The position numbers were made by a program, and so were the translations under genes. From an uncultured Oscillospiraceae bacterium (GTDB lineage Bacteria; Bacillota; Clostridia; Oscillospirales; Oscillospiraceae): a DNA stretch of 49,131 nucleotides. This document shows positions 32,686 to 41,131 of the stretch, piece by piece. Position 1 is the stretch's first letter, and each line of letters begins with the position of its first letter. The DNA lies in the NCBI GenBank assembly GCA_910588365.1, contig CAJUQS010000143.1, positions 1-49,131 of the forward strand, given 5' to 3'. The notes under the pieces were generated by a model, which searched no databases, was not told where the DNA came from, and worked only from the letters and a program-made list of their open reading frames with translations.

Positions 32686-32714
32686 TTGCGTCTCACCGGG
32701 AAACGTATTATAAT
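32686..32714 (+). promoter_or_regulatory. flgB: Promoter of the fla (flgB) operon
   Basis: TTGCGT (32686-32691) and a perfect TATAAT (32709-32714) are 17 bases apart; TTGACT five bases upstream gives a 22-base gap and is less likely. The 130 bases upstream (from about 32570) are strongly AT-rich in an otherwise GC-rich region, possibly an UP element or regulator site. The start would be near 32721, giving a leader of about 110 bases with several GGA triplets before the GGAGGGG ribosome site of flgB. Confidence 0.65.
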
Positions 32715-32834
32715 AGAGGCACTTGCAAAATCGCTGCATTGTGCGGGTATCTGCGGGGTGGGGGATGGTTTGCCAACTCCCGGCGGACGGCGCACTGGTG
32801 CGGAAGAATAACAGAGAGATGGAGGGGCTGCTTG

Positions 32835-33227
32835 ATGGCGGATTTCTTTTCTTCCAATTCAATGATCATGCTCGAGCGCGCGATGAACTTCCAGTGGAGC
32901 AAGCAGCGGGCGATCTCGGACAATATCAGCAATTCGGAGACACCGAATTACAAGACAAAATACGTGACCTTTGAGGAGGCGCTGCGCAAGAACATTCAGA
33001 GCGCCGCCCTGGGTGACAATGCCAGGATGTCCATGCGAAGCGCCATCAGCGCTTCCTCGCCGGTGGTTCATACCGCCGATGACGAGACCGCCCGCATGGA
33101 CGGCAACGGCGTGAACGTGGCGGAGCAGCAGATTGAGCTGGTCCGCAGCGCCTACCAGATGCAGCACATCTACCGGGCCATCAGCAGTGACATCAACTGC
33201 CTGCGCATGGCCATCCGCGGCCAGTAA
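32835..33227 (+). CDS. flgB: Flagellar rod protein FlgB
   Basis: A 130-aa proximal rod protein. RAISDNISNSETPNYKTK is the FlgB form of the rod/hook N-terminal motif, and the C-terminal NVAEQQIELVRSAYQMQHIYR helix is conserved. It forms the cell-proximal rod with FlgC, FlgF/G and FliE. GGAGGGG lies seven bases upstream of the ATG. First gene of the long fla operon. Confidence 0.93.
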   Translation: MADFFSSNSMIMLERAMNFQWSKQRAISDNISNSETPNYKTKYVTFEEALRKNIQSAALGDNARMSMRSAISASSPVVHTADDETARMDGNGVNVAEQQIELVRSAYQMQHIYRAISSDINCLRMAIRGQ

Positions 33228-33310
33228 GCGGAGGAGGTCCGGTAAAACGGGGCGGGGGCCGGCGCGGCGCGCCCCCTCCGCGCCGGCAGACAGAGAACAG
33301 GAGGTTTCCG

Positions 33311-33772
33311 ATGGCATTTGTCAGTACGATCAATATTCTTGGCTCCGGCATGACGGCTCAGCAGCTGCGGCTGGACATCATCAGCGAGAACGTAACCAAC
33401 ATGAACACCACCCGCACCGAGGCCGGCGGCCCGTACCGCCGGAAGGTTGCGGTCTTCCAGGCGGTGGACGGGCGGGACAGCTTCCGGAACGTGCTGGCCC
33501 GGACCCGCAGCGGCCTGGTCAGCAACGCCCAGGGCAATACCACCGGCGGGGTGCAGGTGGTGGACATCTGGGAGGATACCACGGACTTCAAGCTGAAGTA
33601 CGATCCCTCGGATCCGGACGCCAACGACGAGGGGTACGTGGAGCTGCCCAACGTGGATCTGGTGAAGGAGGTGGCGGACGCCATGGCGGCCAGCCAGGCG
33701 TATTCCGCCAACGTGACGGCGTTCAACGTCATCAAGAACGTCATCTCGACCGGCTTGGAGATTGGAAGATAA
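33311..33772 (+). CDS. flgC: Flagellar rod protein FlgC
   Basis: A 153-aa rod protein with GSGMTAQQLRLDIISENVTN at the N-terminus, GPYRRKVAVF, and the FlgC C-terminal motif VADAMAASQAYSANVTAFN. Length is typical. ACAGGAGG precedes the ATG. The 83-base gap to flgB is GC-rich with no gene. Confidence 0.94.
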   Translation: MAFVSTINILGSGMTAQQLRLDIISENVTNMNTTRTEAGGPYRRKVAVFQAVDGRDSFRNVLARTRSGLVSNAQGNTTGGVQVVDIWEDTTDFKLKYDPSDPDANDEGYVELPNVDLVKEVADAMAASQAYSANVTAFNVIKNVISTGLEIGR

Positions 33773-33782
33773 TAAGAGATAG

Positions 33783-33874
33783 AATAGAGGCCACGCAATC
33801 AAGAGATTCCGTTTGATTCGCTGGCCTTATTCTTGCCTGCTGAGAAAGGACGCGGCGGGTCTGATTCGCGTCCT
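33783..33874 (+). other. Two hairpins between flgC and fliE
   Basis: An imperfect 18-19-bp hairpin (33783-33802 with 33812-33831; AATAGAGGCCACGC side, apex AATCAA/TTGATT) is followed by an 8-bp hairpin AGGACGCG/CGCGTCCT (33847-33874). The first is followed by CTTGCC, not a T-tract, so it is more likely a processing or stability element than a terminator in this otherwise compact operon. Confidence 0.5.
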
Positions 33875-33903
33875 ATGAATTCAACATTGGAGGAGAACGG
33901 GAT

Positions 33904-34209
33904 ATGAGCATGGAGATTCAGCGGCTCTCGCCGCTGTGGGAGACCTTTCCCAACCACGAGGTTCAGCCGGCAGAGAAGGGGGACGGCGGCGCGATTTTCG
34001 CCGACGTCTTCCGCGCCGCCATTGACAACGTCCGCCAGGCGGAGGATGAGAAGGTGAAAAAGCAGTACCTGCTGTCCACCGGCCAGCTGGACAACCCCGC
34101 CGAGATGAGCCTGGCCAGCGCCAACGCGGAGCTCGCCATGAGCCTGCTGGTGGAGCTGCGGGAGCGGGCGATCAACGTCTACAGCGAGCTGACGCGCATC
34201 AGCCTGTAA
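33904..34209 (+). CDS. fliE: Flagellar MS-ring/rod junction protein FliE
   Basis: A 101-aa FliE with the typical IFADVFRAAIDNVRQAE N-terminal helix and C-terminal MSLASANAELAMSLLVELRERAINVYSEL. It links the MS ring to the rod and helps open the export gate. GGAGGAG lies nine bases upstream of the ATG. Confidence 0.93.
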   Translation: MSMEIQRLSPLWETFPNHEVQPAEKGDGGAIFADVFRAAIDNVRQAEDEKVKKQYLLSTGQLDNPAEMSLASANAELAMSLLVELRERAINVYSELTRISL

Positions 34210-34256
34210 GGCCGCGCCGCCATGCCATTTAAGAAGAAAGGCCGGAGGGAATCAGT

Positions 34257-35945
34257 GTGGATACAAAGCTGAAGGGCGTCTGGGAAAAGATTAAGGACTT
34301 CTTCAAAAATATGAGCACCAGGGTGCGCATCATACTTGCCGCCGCCGTGGTGCTGATCATCGCCGCAGCGGCAGCCGTTGCCCTCTGGTCCAACAACCGG
34401 CCCTATGAGACGCTGTTCACCGACCTGACCACGGACGAGGCCAGCGCGGTGCTCAGCTACCTGGACGAGAACGGGCTGAAGGACTATCAGTATACGGGGG
34501 ACACCATCCTGGTCCGGGCGGACCAGCGCCAGGCCCTGCTGGCACAGCTGGCACTGGCGGGCTACCCCAAGACGGGCAGCCTCTACGGCACCTATTTTGA
34601 GCGCACCGGCACCATGTCCACCACCTCTGAGCGGGCCACCGCCGAGATGGTGAGCGTCATGGAGGACCTCAGCGCCATTGTCCGCACCTTCGAGGGGGTC
34701 AAGGACGCCCAGGTGCGCATCGACATGGGGGAGGACCGGACGTACGTGCTGGAGGACATCAGCACCGAGACCACCGCCTCCGTAAAGCTGACGCTCCGGG
34801 ACGGCTACGTGCTGCCCGACAAGACGGCCGACGCCATCCGGGGCCTCGTCGCCCACTCCATCGCGGGTCTGGACATTGAGTCCGTGTTCGTGACGGACAC
34901 CCAGGGCAATACATACTCCGGGGACAGCATGGGCGACCGCCAGGACAGCAGCGCCCTGAAGCTGAAGATCCAGGAGAACTACAACAACCTCATCCGCACC
35001 AACGTCATGCAGGCGCTCACCGGCATCTACGGGGCGGAGAACGTGAAGGTGGCGGTCAACACCACCGTGGACGTGGATAGGCGGTTTGTGGAGAACACCA
35101 ACTACACCCAGCCCGCGGGCTCGTATGAGAACGGCGGCCTCATCGGCCGGGAGCAGATCGTCGCCTACATCACCCGGGAGGGCCTGGAGCCGGTAGGCGG
35201 CGTGGTGGGCACCGAGTCCAACGCGGATCTGTCCACCTATGTGGAGGACCTGATCCAGGGCGCCGGGGACGGCGACACCGCCGGACAGGTCATCGACCGG
35301 GACAACAAGATCAACGAGAGCAAGGAGCAGGTGGAGGCCGTGGCCTACACGGTGACGGATGTGACCGTGGCCGTGACCATCAACGAGCGGGCCAACCCCG
35401 ACGCGGCCGCCGTGGACGTGGCCACCCTGCAGAGCCATGTGGCCACGGCGTCGGGCATCGGCGGGGAGAACCCCGAGCAGTATGTATCCGTGCTGGTGGC
35501 GCCCTTCCTCCAGAGCGAGGAGGAGCTTGCCAACGCGGTCCTTACAGACGACATGATCGTCTACCTCGTCATCGCCGGCGCGGCACTGCTGCTGCTGATT
35601 GTGGTGCTGGTGGTCCTGCTGAGCATCCGCAGGAAACGCAAGCAGCGTGAGGAAGAGGAGCGTGCGGCCGCAGCCGAACAGATGGGCGAGCTGGAGGGCG
35701 TCGCGGGCATCACCGGCCTGGGCGGCATCACCGGTATCGCCGGCATGGAGGGCATCACCCCAGAGATGGCGGCCAGCATAGCGGCCTCTGTCCCGCCGGC
35801 CGGAGGCGCGGATATTATGGAGATCAACACCGAGAAGAGTATGGAGCTGCGCAAGTCGGTCCGGCAGTTCGTCCAGAACAACCCGGAGCTGGCCGCGCAG
35901 ATGGTCAAGACGTGGCTGAAGGGAGGAGAAACGGAGAATGGCTGA
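34257..35945 (+). CDS. fliF: Flagellar MS-ring protein FliF
   Basis: A 562-aa MS-ring protein starting at GTG with GGAGGGA six bases upstream. The first membrane segment is near residues 22-45 (IILAAAVVLIIAAAAAVALW), the second near 435-460 (VYLVIAGAALLLLIVVLVVLL). Between them is the YscJ/FliF periplasmic region (LFTDLTTDEASAVLSYLDENG; LALAGYPKTGSLYG). The short C-terminal cytoplasmic tail (VRQFVQNNPELAAQMVKTWL) is the FliG-binding part. Its end overlaps fliG by eight bases. Confidence 0.96.
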   Translation: MDTKLKGVWEKIKDFFKNMSTRVRIILAAAVVLIIAAAAAVALWSNNRPYETLFTDLTTDEASAVLSYLDENGLKDYQYTGDTILVRADQRQALLAQLALAGYPKTGSLYGTYFERTGTMSTTSERATAEMVSVMEDLSAIVRTFEGVKDAQVRIDMGEDRTYVLEDISTETTASVKLTLRDGYVLPDKTADAIRGLVAHSIAGLDIESVFVTDTQGNTYSGDSMGDRQDSSALKLKIQENYNNLIRTNVMQALTGIYGAENVKVAVNTTVDVDRRFVENTNYTQPAGSYENGGLIGREQIVAYITREGLEPVGGVVGTESNADLSTYVEDLIQGAGDGDTAGQVIDRDNKINESKEQVEAVAYTVTDVTVAVTINERANPDAAAVDVATLQSHVATASGIGGENPEQYVSVLVAPFLQSEEELANAVLTDDMIVYLVIAGAALLLLIVVLVVLLSIRRKRKQREEEERAAAAEQMGELEGVAGITGLGGITGIAGMEGITPEMAASIAASVPPAGGADIMEINTEKSMELRKSVRQFVQNNPELAAQMVKTWLKGGETENG

Positions 35946-36954
35946 CGGAAAAAAAGCGGAACTCTCCTTCTCCCAGAAGGCAGCGGCGGTCATCGTCTCC
36001 CTGGGAACGGAGAAGGCGTCCCTGCTCTATCAGTACATGGAGCCTGAGGAGCTGGAGCAGCTCACGCTGGAGGTGGCCCGTCTGGGATATCTGGACGCGG
36101 TCCAGACCGAGGAGGTACTCAGCGAGTTCTATCAGAGCTGCATGACCAACAAGGCGGTCACCGAGGGCGGCCTGGAGTACGCCAGAAGCGTACTGGAAAA
36201 GGCCTTCGGCAGCCAGACCGCCAGCGCGCTGCTGGAGAAGGTGACCAAGTCCCTGAAGAACCGGGAGTTTGCTTTCCTGGACAAGGCGGATGTCAAGAGC
36301 CTCTACTCCGCGCTGCAGAACGAGCGTCCCCAGACCATGGCCCTGGTCCTCAGCTATGTGGATCCGGACAAGGCCGCCGGCGTTATCGAGCAGCTGCCGC
36401 CGGAGCGGCAGGTGCGGGTGGTGGAGGCTATCGCCACCATGGAGAGCGCCTCCCCCACCGCCATCAAGATTATCGAGGCGGAGATGGAGCGCAAGTTCTC
36501 CAGCATGATGACCACATCCAACGTCAAGCTGGGCGGTATCGACTACGTGGCCGGCATCATGAACAACCTGGACCGCTCCAGCGAGAAGAGCATCTTCGAC
36601 CACCTGAGCGTGGACAACGCGGAGCTGGCCGACGAGATCCGCAAGCGGATGTTCGTGTTCGAGGACATCGTGACCATGGACGACCGGTCCGTGCAGCGGG
36701 TGCTGCGGGACTGCGACCCGCGGGATCTGGTGCTGGCGCTCAAGACCGCCAACAACGAGGTTGCCAACAAGCTGTTTTCCAACATGTCCGCGCGTACGGC
36801 GGAGACCATCCGGGACGACCTGGAGATTACGACCAACGTCCGCATGAAGGATGTGGAGGACGCCCAGCAGCGCATTGTTGGTGTTATCCGCGACTTGGAG
36901 GAGAGGAACGAGATTGTCATCCTGAAGGGCGGAAAGGACGATATCATTGCGTAA
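35938..36954 (+). CDS. fliG: Flagellar motor switch protein FliG
   Basis: A 338-aa FliG, the rotor protein that touches MotA. SQKAAAVIVSLGTEKA opens the N-terminal FliF-binding domain. The middle-domain motif usually EHPQ reads ERPQ here (NERPQTMALVLSYVDPDKAA), a conservative change at a FliM-contact site. The C-terminal torque helix contains the charged residues expected (DPRDLVLALK). It overlaps both neighbours, fliF and fliH, by eight bases. Confidence 0.95.
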   Translation: MADGKKAELSFSQKAAAVIVSLGTEKASLLYQYMEPEELEQLTLEVARLGYLDAVQTEEVLSEFYQSCMTNKAVTEGGLEYARSVLEKAFGSQTASALLEKVTKSLKNREFAFLDKADVKSLYSALQNERPQTMALVLSYVDPDKAAGVIEQLPPERQVRVVEAIATMESASPTAIKIIEAEMERKFSSMMTTSNVKLGGIDYVAGIMNNLDRSSEKSIFDHLSVDNAELADEIRKRMFVFEDIVTMDDRSVQRVLRDCDPRDLVLALKTANNEVANKLFSNMSARTAETIRDDLEITTNVRMKDVEDAQQRIVGVIRDLEERNEIVILKGGKDDIIA

Positions 36955-37861
36955 TATTCTCAAGGGATTCCTCAATCCCCTGGCAGAGGAGTATATACTG
37001 CCCGACGCCGATTCCATCGAGATAGACGGCCTCGCCCCGCCGGCTGAGGGTGCCGGCGGGGGAGACGCGGGCGAGGCGGAGAGCGGCGGCGTATTCCGGC
37101 TTGACAGCTTTGACGAGGAGCCGTCCCCGCCTCCGCCGCAGCCGCCGGCGGAAGAGGAGATGGAGACGCCTGCGGAGCCGGCCGGGGAGGAGGCGCCCTC
37201 ACAGGAGTCCGGCGGCGGCCCCGTGCAGTACGCCCAGCTCCAGGCCGAGCTCATTCTGAAGCAGGCCCGGGAGGAGGCGGACCGCCTCCTGGCGGACGCC
37301 AGGGCCGCGGCCAAGCGGGAGCAGGAGGAGATCCGGGCGGGAGCCCGGGACGAGGGCTACCGCGTGGGCTACGCCGAGGGCACGGCCAAGGCCGTGGAGG
37401 ACGCCGTCCGGGACCGGGAGGCTGTGGCCGCCCGGCTGGAGAAGGACGTGCAGGACTATCTGGAGAAGGCCGACATGGCCCGGGAGGAGATGATCCTCCA
37501 GACACGGGAGGAGCTTCTGGATCTGTGCATCGCCGTGGCTGAGAAGGTGGTGCGGGTGAGCCTGCGCAGCAGCAGCGAGGTGATTGTGCGGATGATCCAG
37601 ACCGCCACCGAGCGCCTCAAGCGCCAGGAGTGGGTCCACATCTACATCTCCGGGTGCGACTCCCGGCAGCTGGCACAGATTTCACCCACCCTGACCACGG
37701 CCCTGGGGGCGCTCAGCCAGCATATCAAGGTGGTCCCCATGGGGGACGGGGAGGACGGCACCTGCATTGTCGAGACGCCGGATGAGATCATTGACGCCAG
37801 CGTCTCCACCCAGATGTCCAATATCCGGGACATCCTCCACGACCAGCTGGGCGGCATATAA
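36947..37861 (+). CDS. fliH: Flagellar export ATPase regulator FliH
   Basis: A 304-aa FliH starting at TTG (36947), the only start that fits the overlap with fliG and the AAAGGA upstream. Residues 30-95 are a Pro/Glu/Gly-rich linker; residues about 95-190 are coiled coil with the GxxxG-rich pattern (ARDEGYRVGYAEGTAKA); the C-terminal domain (about 195-304) is the conserved FliH/YscL ATPase-binding part (DLCIAVAEKVVRVSL). It holds FliI at the export gate. Confidence 0.9.
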   Translation: MRNILKGFLNPLAEEYILPDADSIEIDGLAPPAEGAGGGDAGEAESGGVFRLDSFDEEPSPPPPQPPAEEEMETPAEPAGEEAPSQESGGGPVQYAQLQAELILKQAREEADRLLADARAAAKREQEEIRAGARDEGYRVGYAEGTAKAVEDAVRDREAVAARLEKDVQDYLEKADMAREEMILQTREELLDLCIAVAEKVVRVSLRSSSEVIVRMIQTATERLKRQEWVHIYISGCDSRQLAQISPTLTTALGALSQHIKVVPMGDGEDGTCIVETPDEIIDASVSTQMSNIRDILHDQLGGI

Positions 37862-37863
37862 TG

Positions 37864-38017
37864 GTCCTGGGCGGACGGCCAATGCGAGACTCAATTGCGG
37901 TGTTCTGCCAGGTCCGCAGCCCGGTGACGGCGGATGTCCCGTTAAGTGAGCGGGGAGTCCTGGGCGGACGGCCAATGCGAGACTTAATTGCGGTGTTCTG
38001 CCAGGTCCGCGGCCCGG
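37864..38017. repeat. Tandem 61-bp repeat between fliH and fliI
   Basis: Two direct copies (37864-37924 and 37957-38017) differ at only two of 61 positions and have a period of 93 bases. Each starts GTCCTGGGCGGACGGCCAAT and ends CAGGTCCGC(A/G)GCCCGG. A diverged third copy occurs at 13893-13945. The 207-base gap they fill is unusual for fliH-fliI, which normally abut. No gene in it. Confidence 0.8.
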
Positions 38018-38068
38018 CAGCGAAAGAAAGTATTTGATCCGAAGACGGCATGAGGAGAAAGGACGGGT

Positions 38069-39370
38069 ATGTTCCGCGAGCTGATTCCCCAGATTCGGTC
38101 CGCCGAAACCATGAGCCGGACCGGCAAAATCGAAAATATCGTGGGCATGTCCATTGAGGCATCCGGCGGCCGGGCCGCCATCGGCGACATCTGCCGCATC
38201 TACTCAGGGGAGTCCGGAGGCCAGGTCCCCGCCGAGGTGGTGGGGTTCAAGAATGACCACATCCTGCTCATGCCCTACGCCAATATGAGCGGGATTTCCG
38301 CGGGCAACTTTGTCCGCAACACGGGCAAGCGGCTCACCCTGCCGGTGGGCCCCTTCCTCCGGGGCAGGGTCATCAACGCCCTGGGCCAGCCCATCGACGG
38401 GCTGGAGCCCTTCGGACGGGGGGACACCTTCTCCGTGGACTCCGCCTACATCAACCCCATGACCCGCCCCCCCATCCGGGAGCGGATGGAGTTCGGGGTG
38501 AAGGCCATCGACAGCCTGCTGACCATCGGCAAGGGACAGCGTATCGGCATCTTCGCCGGTTCCGGCGTGGGCAAGTCCACCCTCCTGGGCATGATCGCCA
38601 AGAACGTGAAGGCGGATATCAACGTCATCGCCCTGGTGGGCGAGCGCGGCCGCGAGGTGCTGGAGTTCATGCAGAAGGACCTGGGGGAGGAGGGGATGCG
38701 CCGCTCCATCCTGGTGGTTGCCACCAGCGACCAGCCCGCCATGCTGCGCATGAAGTGCCCCAGCGTGGCCACCAGCATTGCCGAGTACTTCCGGGACCAG
38801 GGGTACGACGTGCTGCTGATGATGGACTCCCTGACCCGTTTCGCCATGGCACAGCGGGAGATCGGCCTGGCTATCGGCGAGCCGCCGGTGGCGCGGGGCT
38901 ACACCCCCTCCATGTACGCGGAGATGCCCAAGCTCCTGGAGCGCAGCGGCAACTTTGAGAAGGGGTCCATCACCGGCGTGTATACCGTGCTGGTGGAGGG
39001 CGACGACACCAACGAGCCCATCGCGGACACGGTCCGCGGTATTCTGGACGGGCACATCGTACTCTCGCGGCAGCTGGCCAACGCCAACCACTTCCCGGCC
39101 ATCGACGTGGGCGCCAGCATCTCCCGTCTGATGGTGGAGATCGTCCCCGAGGAGCACCGCCGGCTGGCGGGAAAGCTCCGGGACATCATGGGCGTGTACG
39201 AGAAGAACGCGGATCTGGTGTCCATCGGCGCCTACAAGGCGGGGACCAACCCCAAGCTGGACCACGCGCTGAAGAAGATGGACGCCATCAACCAGTTTTT
39301 GATGCAGGGCACCAACGAGGCCTTTTCCTATGACGAGAGTCTGGCCCAGATGCGGCGCATTCTGGCGTGA
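38069..39370 (+). CDS. fliI: Flagellar export ATPase FliI
   Basis: A 433-aa F1-beta-like ATPase. Walker A is GSGVGKST near residue 168; VIALVGERGREVLEF and LLMMDSLTRFAMAQREIGLA (Walker B region) and GYTPSMYAEMPKLLERSG are canonical. It energises unfolding and delivery of export substrates at the flagellar type III gate. ATG 38069 has GGAGAAAGGA upstream. FliJ follows 43 bases later. Confidence 0.96.
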   Translation: MFRELIPQIRSAETMSRTGKIENIVGMSIEASGGRAAIGDICRIYSGESGGQVPAEVVGFKNDHILLMPYANMSGISAGNFVRNTGKRLTLPVGPFLRGRVINALGQPIDGLEPFGRGDTFSVDSAYINPMTRPPIRERMEFGVKAIDSLLTIGKGQRIGIFAGSGVGKSTLLGMIAKNVKADINVIALVGERGREVLEFMQKDLGEEGMRRSILVVATSDQPAMLRMKCPSVATSIAEYFRDQGYDVLLMMDSLTRFAMAQREIGLAIGEPPVARGYTPSMYAEMPKLLERSGNFEKGSITGVYTVLVEGDDTNEPIADTVRGILDGHIVLSRQLANANHFPAIDVGASISRLMVEIVPEEHRRLAGKLRDIMGVYEKNADLVSIGAYKAGTNPKLDHALKKMDAINQFLMQGTNEAFSYDESLAQMRRILA

Positions 39371-39413
39371 CGGGCAGGGAGGGCCAAAGGGCGAAAAAGG
39401 GATTTTTTAGACG

Positions 39414-39866
39414 ATGAAAAAGTTTCGCTTTTCTCTGGAAACTGTGTTAGACTATAAAGAGCAGGTCCTCGCCTCCCTCCAGAGCGAGCACGGCGCCATC
39501 CTGGCCCGGATCCGGGAGCAGGAGACGTACATAGAGGAGCTGGAGGCGGCCTACCGCCACATGGACCACAAGTTCGGACGGATGAAGGTGGAGGGGATCA
39601 ACATCCTGGACGCCATGAAGTACGAGCAGTACCTGCGGGCCATGGAGCGCCAGATTCAGGAGGCCTATGAGCACCTGGCGGAGCTGAGGGAGCAGGAGGA
39701 GGCCAAACGGAACCAGGTGGTGGAGGCCAAAAAGGAGACCTCCTCCATTGAGAAGCTGAAGGAGAAGAAGCTGGACGCGTACCGCAAGTCGGTCCAGAAG
39801 GCCGAGGAGGCCGCCATCGACGAGTTTGTCATGACCCAGCGGGCCATGGCGGCGCAGACGGTTTAA
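39414..39866 (+). CDS. fliJ: Flagellar export chaperone FliJ
   Basis: A 150-aa protein that is nearly all coiled coil, opening KKFRFSLETVLDYKEQ, the typical FliJ start. FliJ sits in the FliI ring like the gamma subunit of F1 and connects it to FlhA. No ribosome site is strong (AAAGGG...). A 188-base gap follows, with a hairpin just past the stop (ATTTG...CAAAT, 39866-39900) but no gene. Confidence 0.88.
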   Translation: MKKFRFSLETVLDYKEQVLASLQSEHGAILARIREQETYIEELEAAYRHMDHKFGRMKVEGINILDAMKYEQYLRAMERQIQEAYEHLAELREQEEAKRNQVVEAKKETSSIEKLKEKKLDAYRKSVQKAEEAAIDEFVMTQRAMAAQTV

Positions 39867-40054
39867 ATTTGTGAGTACCGCCCACCGGGCGTTCTCAAAT
39901 AGATACACAGGCATTTCGCGGTATAGGAAAGGTGGTGAGGCGGTCTCAGCGTGATCCCATTCCAGAGGGAAGGGGGTGAGCGGAGGGCCGGGCCGTAGGG
40001 CTGGCCGTACTGACCCACGCGGACGCGCGGAGAACTTACGACAGGAGATAGAGA

Positions 40055-41131
40055 ATGGATATCATCAAGCATTATAGCGAAGGAATTCCCTATTTCGCGC
40101 CAAAAACTGCCGGTCAGGCCGACTCCAATCTGCCGGATGTCAAGTATGCGGCGGCAGATGAGTACCGGAAGATGCTTGAGGAGCTGGAGAGCAGGGGGAA
40201 GCCCACGGATCCGGGCGCAAAGCTCTACAACGGCTCTGAGACCAGGGCACATCTCTCCGACACGGAGATTGCGGTGCTGGCCAACAAGTACGATGTCCAC
40301 GACATGGACGACGAGACTTTTTACGCCTTCTTGGACGACCTGGAGAGCATGGGCGCAATCTCCAATTTCGAGAAGAAGCAGTTGGGCTACAAGGGCTTTG
40401 TGGGCGATTTTGATTCTGACGATATGCAGAACCTGACCATGTACGCATTTGTGGGGCCTGTGAAAGCGGATGGCAGCACACCGCTGTTCAATCGGTGGGA
40501 AGCTGACGGTGATGTTTACCGGTGGATTAATGACCGCATCCAGTGGCAGCTGGGCAGCTGCCACGCCGGGCAGGAAGAGTTGGAGACGCAGGAGGCGCTG
40601 CACAAGGTCCTGGCCGGGTACATCAACCGCATGGACGCCCAGCAGGATAAAAATGCCGAGGCCGCGGAGAAGGCCGGGCTGCGCCGCCAGATCATGGACT
40701 CGGAGAGCGACTTCTACACCAGCATGCTCAACAAGATGCAGGCCCAGGTTGAAAAAACCAGGGACGACAAGGAGCAGCAGGCCATCGTGGACGCCCTGGG
40801 AGAGGTTCTGGACGCCCTGAGCGGCAAGAAGGACGTTACCGGCGAGAAGGCCAGCGTCAATAAGACCGCCTCGGATCTGACCGCGAAGATGGGGGAGCGC
40901 ATTGCCCGCCTCAAGCAGGAGGACCCCGAACATCCGGAGGCTGTGAAGCTGGAGCAGATGCTCAAGCGCCTCCAGGAGCTCGGCATCTACTTCGACTTGT
41001 CGGATACGGACGATATCTTCACGGAAGAGGAGGACAGCTTTGAGACGCTGACCCAGCTTCTGACCAGAAGGCAGAGGGAAGAAGCAATTTCCGACACACC
41101 CCAGACAGAAAGAGGTGAACAACAGCAGTGA
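40055..41131 (+). CDS. Unknown flagellar-operon protein, 358 aa
   Basis: I do not recognise this protein. It has no signal peptide or membrane segment, so it is not the MotE-like protein often encoded at this place in Bacillota. The N-terminal third (about 60-130) has short acidic helices (LSDTEIAVLANKYDVHDMDDETFYAFLDDLESMG split) that recall an EF-hand-like or helical bundle pattern without a clear calcium loop; residues about 185-330 are charged helices likely to be coiled coil. AGGAGAT lies upstream of the ATG. It ends in a GTGA overlap with fliK, so it is translated with the hook-length protein and may act in hook export or assembly. Codon use is slightly less GC-biased than its neighbours near the start. 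Confidence 0.85.
   Translation: MDIIKHYSEGIPYFAPKTAGQADSNLPDVKYAAADEYRKMLEELESRGKPTDPGAKLYNGSETRAHLSDTEIAVLANKYDVHDMDDETFYAFLDDLESMGAISNFEKKQLGYKGFVGDFDSDDMQNLTMYAFVGPVKADGSTPLFNRWEADGDVYRWINDRIQWQLGSCHAGQEELETQEALHKVLAGYINRMDAQQDKNAEAAEKAGLRRQIMDSESDFYTSMLNKMQAQVEKTRDDKEQQAIVDALGEVLDALSGKKDVTGEKASVNKTASDLTAKMGERIARLKQEDPEHPEAVKLEQMLKRLQELGIYFDLSDTDDIFTEEEDSFETLTQLLTRRQREEAISDTPQTERGEQQQ

Noticed and set aside
37788..38162. Minus-strand frame over the fliH-fliI repeat
   Set aside because: It is produced by translating the tandem repeat and overlaps the ends of fliH and fliI.
39867..40054. c-di-GMP riboswitch in the fliJ-unknown gene gap
   Set aside because: A hairpin and GC-rich pairs are present, but none of the conserved GEMM loop sequences could be found.
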